Positions 46,606 to 47,424 of a stretch of DNA of 47,424 nucleotides are shown piece after piece. How positions within the stretch are numbered: position 1 is the stretch's first letter; every line of letters starts with the position of its first letter. The stretch is from Welwitschia mirabilis (taxonomy: Eukaryota; Gnetophyta; Gnetopsida; Welwitschiales): positions 81,423,417-81,470,840 of the forward strand of contig JBOZIK010000001.1 of NCBI GenBank assembly GCA_051453625.1, written 5' to 3'. The notes below the pieces were generated by a model. It saw nothing but the letters and a program-made list of their open reading frames with translations. It was not told where the DNA came from and made no database searches. The translations under genes were made by a program, and so were the position numbers.

Positions 46606-47424
46606 TAGCCCCCACTTTATCAATCCCTAATAAAAACCAGGTGAAAAACCATAATTATGAGCTAATTTATTTTTCAAAATATAAATTTGGAATTATAAAA
46701 TAAGCTCCTAAAATACGTTACATAGATAAATAAAAGGTAATGCATAATATGTATGAAAATTTTGAAATTTTATCTCATAAAAAGATCTAGACTAAGTTAA
46801 AATTTTTTGAAAATGAGCCATGAAAATGGATCTCTGCCCCTTTTCCTTTCCTCACCCAAAAAAAAAAAAAAAATGAAATACGTCCCATATTAGAAAATAA
46901 AGCAAAGAAAGTAAACGAGAGTGAGAAGGCAGGTAAAAGAGAACAACTATTTAAGAAAAGTGCAAATCTGAGTAATGTTAGATTTGAAAAATATAGATCT
47001 ATGAAAATATTCTGACAAGTAAAGAAAATGTTTCATCATAAAAATGATTAAGAGCAGTGCTTACAACACCAAAAATAAAATTTNNNNNNNNNNNNNNNNN
47101 NNNNNNNNNNNNNNNNNNNNNNNNNNNNNNNNNNNNNNNNNNNNNNNNNNNNNNNNNNNNNNNNNNNNNNNNNNNNNNNNNNNGGCAGGTTAAAGAGGAC
47201 AACTATTTAAGAAAAGTGCAAATCTGAGTAATGTTAGATTTGAAAAATATAGATCTATGAAAATATTTTGACAAGTAAAGAAAATGTTTCATTATAAAAA
47301 TGATTAAGAGCAGTGCTTACAACACCAAAAATAAAATTTAAGAAAATGAAACTAAGCAAGAAATCTACTTTTATTGAAAATCAAAAGAAAAAATATGATG
47401 ATCAGAAAATAAAGTGATGACATT
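46606..47424 (-). mobile_element. 3' non-coding internal region of element C, cut by window end
   Basis: Begins with the purine tract and aligns with 1306-1800 of copy A and 10500-10900 of copy B. It has an A run at 46859-46873. A 100-base gap (47084-47183) is flanked by near-identical 156-bp pieces (46928-47083 and 47184-47339). The pol region would lie beyond the right edge. Confidence 0.65.

Overview
The window looks like non-genic DNA from a large, repeat-rich plant nuclear genome. It is very AT-rich and has almost no intact reading frames. It is dominated by old, heavily mutated retrotransposons whose domains (Tat/Athila-type Ty3/gypsy gag-pol, plant L1-type LINE) and primer-binding sites (tRNA-Asp type, tRNA-Met type) are plant-typical. 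The single recognisable host-gene piece is one exon resembling plant HMA1, flanked by long introns or non-coding DNA. Heavy decay and long spacing would suit a gymnosperm, but the sequence does not prove this. There are 14 runs of N, and most lie between near-duplicate flanks, so the local order of the assembly is uncertain.

1-19.3 kb: a composite Ty3/gypsy unit, all on the minus strand. A 1.2-kb LTR at each outer end (78-1305 and 17983-19249) is flanked by the same 5-bp target duplication, TGCAT. Inside are two diverged internal copies in the same orientation. Copy A (1306-7926) has polypurine tract, integrase, RT and protease. Copy B (about 10490-17980) has integrase, RNase H, RT, protease, gag and primer-binding site. 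Between them is a degenerate plus-strand LINE (about 8550-10470), and the expected middle LTR is missing. Both internal copies carry the same two integrase stop positions and the same loss of the catalytic Glu.

19.3-22.4 kb: AT-rich spacer, a (TTC)n microsatellite, and a minus-strand LINE (ORF1 knuckle-like remnant and endonuclease start) interrupted by a 369-bp TRIM-like element with two about 85-bp LTRs. 22.8-25.9 kb: a sharply more GC-rich island with no recognised gene, possibly organellar (mitochondrial-like) DNA or the start of a nuclear gene. 26.95-27.17 kb: the HMA1-like P-type ATPase exon.

27.2-37.2 kb: AT-rich, probably intronic or intergenic DNA with several local duplications, including an about 1-kb direct repeat (33.0-34.0 and 34.5-35.6 kb). 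37.25-37.8 kb: purine-rich degenerate repeats and a hairpin sharing 27 of 28 bases, inverted, with the GC-rich island. About 39.9-43.3 kb: a diverged LTR of the same general architecture followed by decayed internal coding sequence. 45.53-47.42 kb: a further LTR plus 3' internal region of the main family, cut by the window edge.

No complete gene, RNA gene, CRISPR array or operon-like system was found. The most informative content is the structure and shared damage of the retrotransposon composite, the GC-rich island and the isolated ATPase exon.
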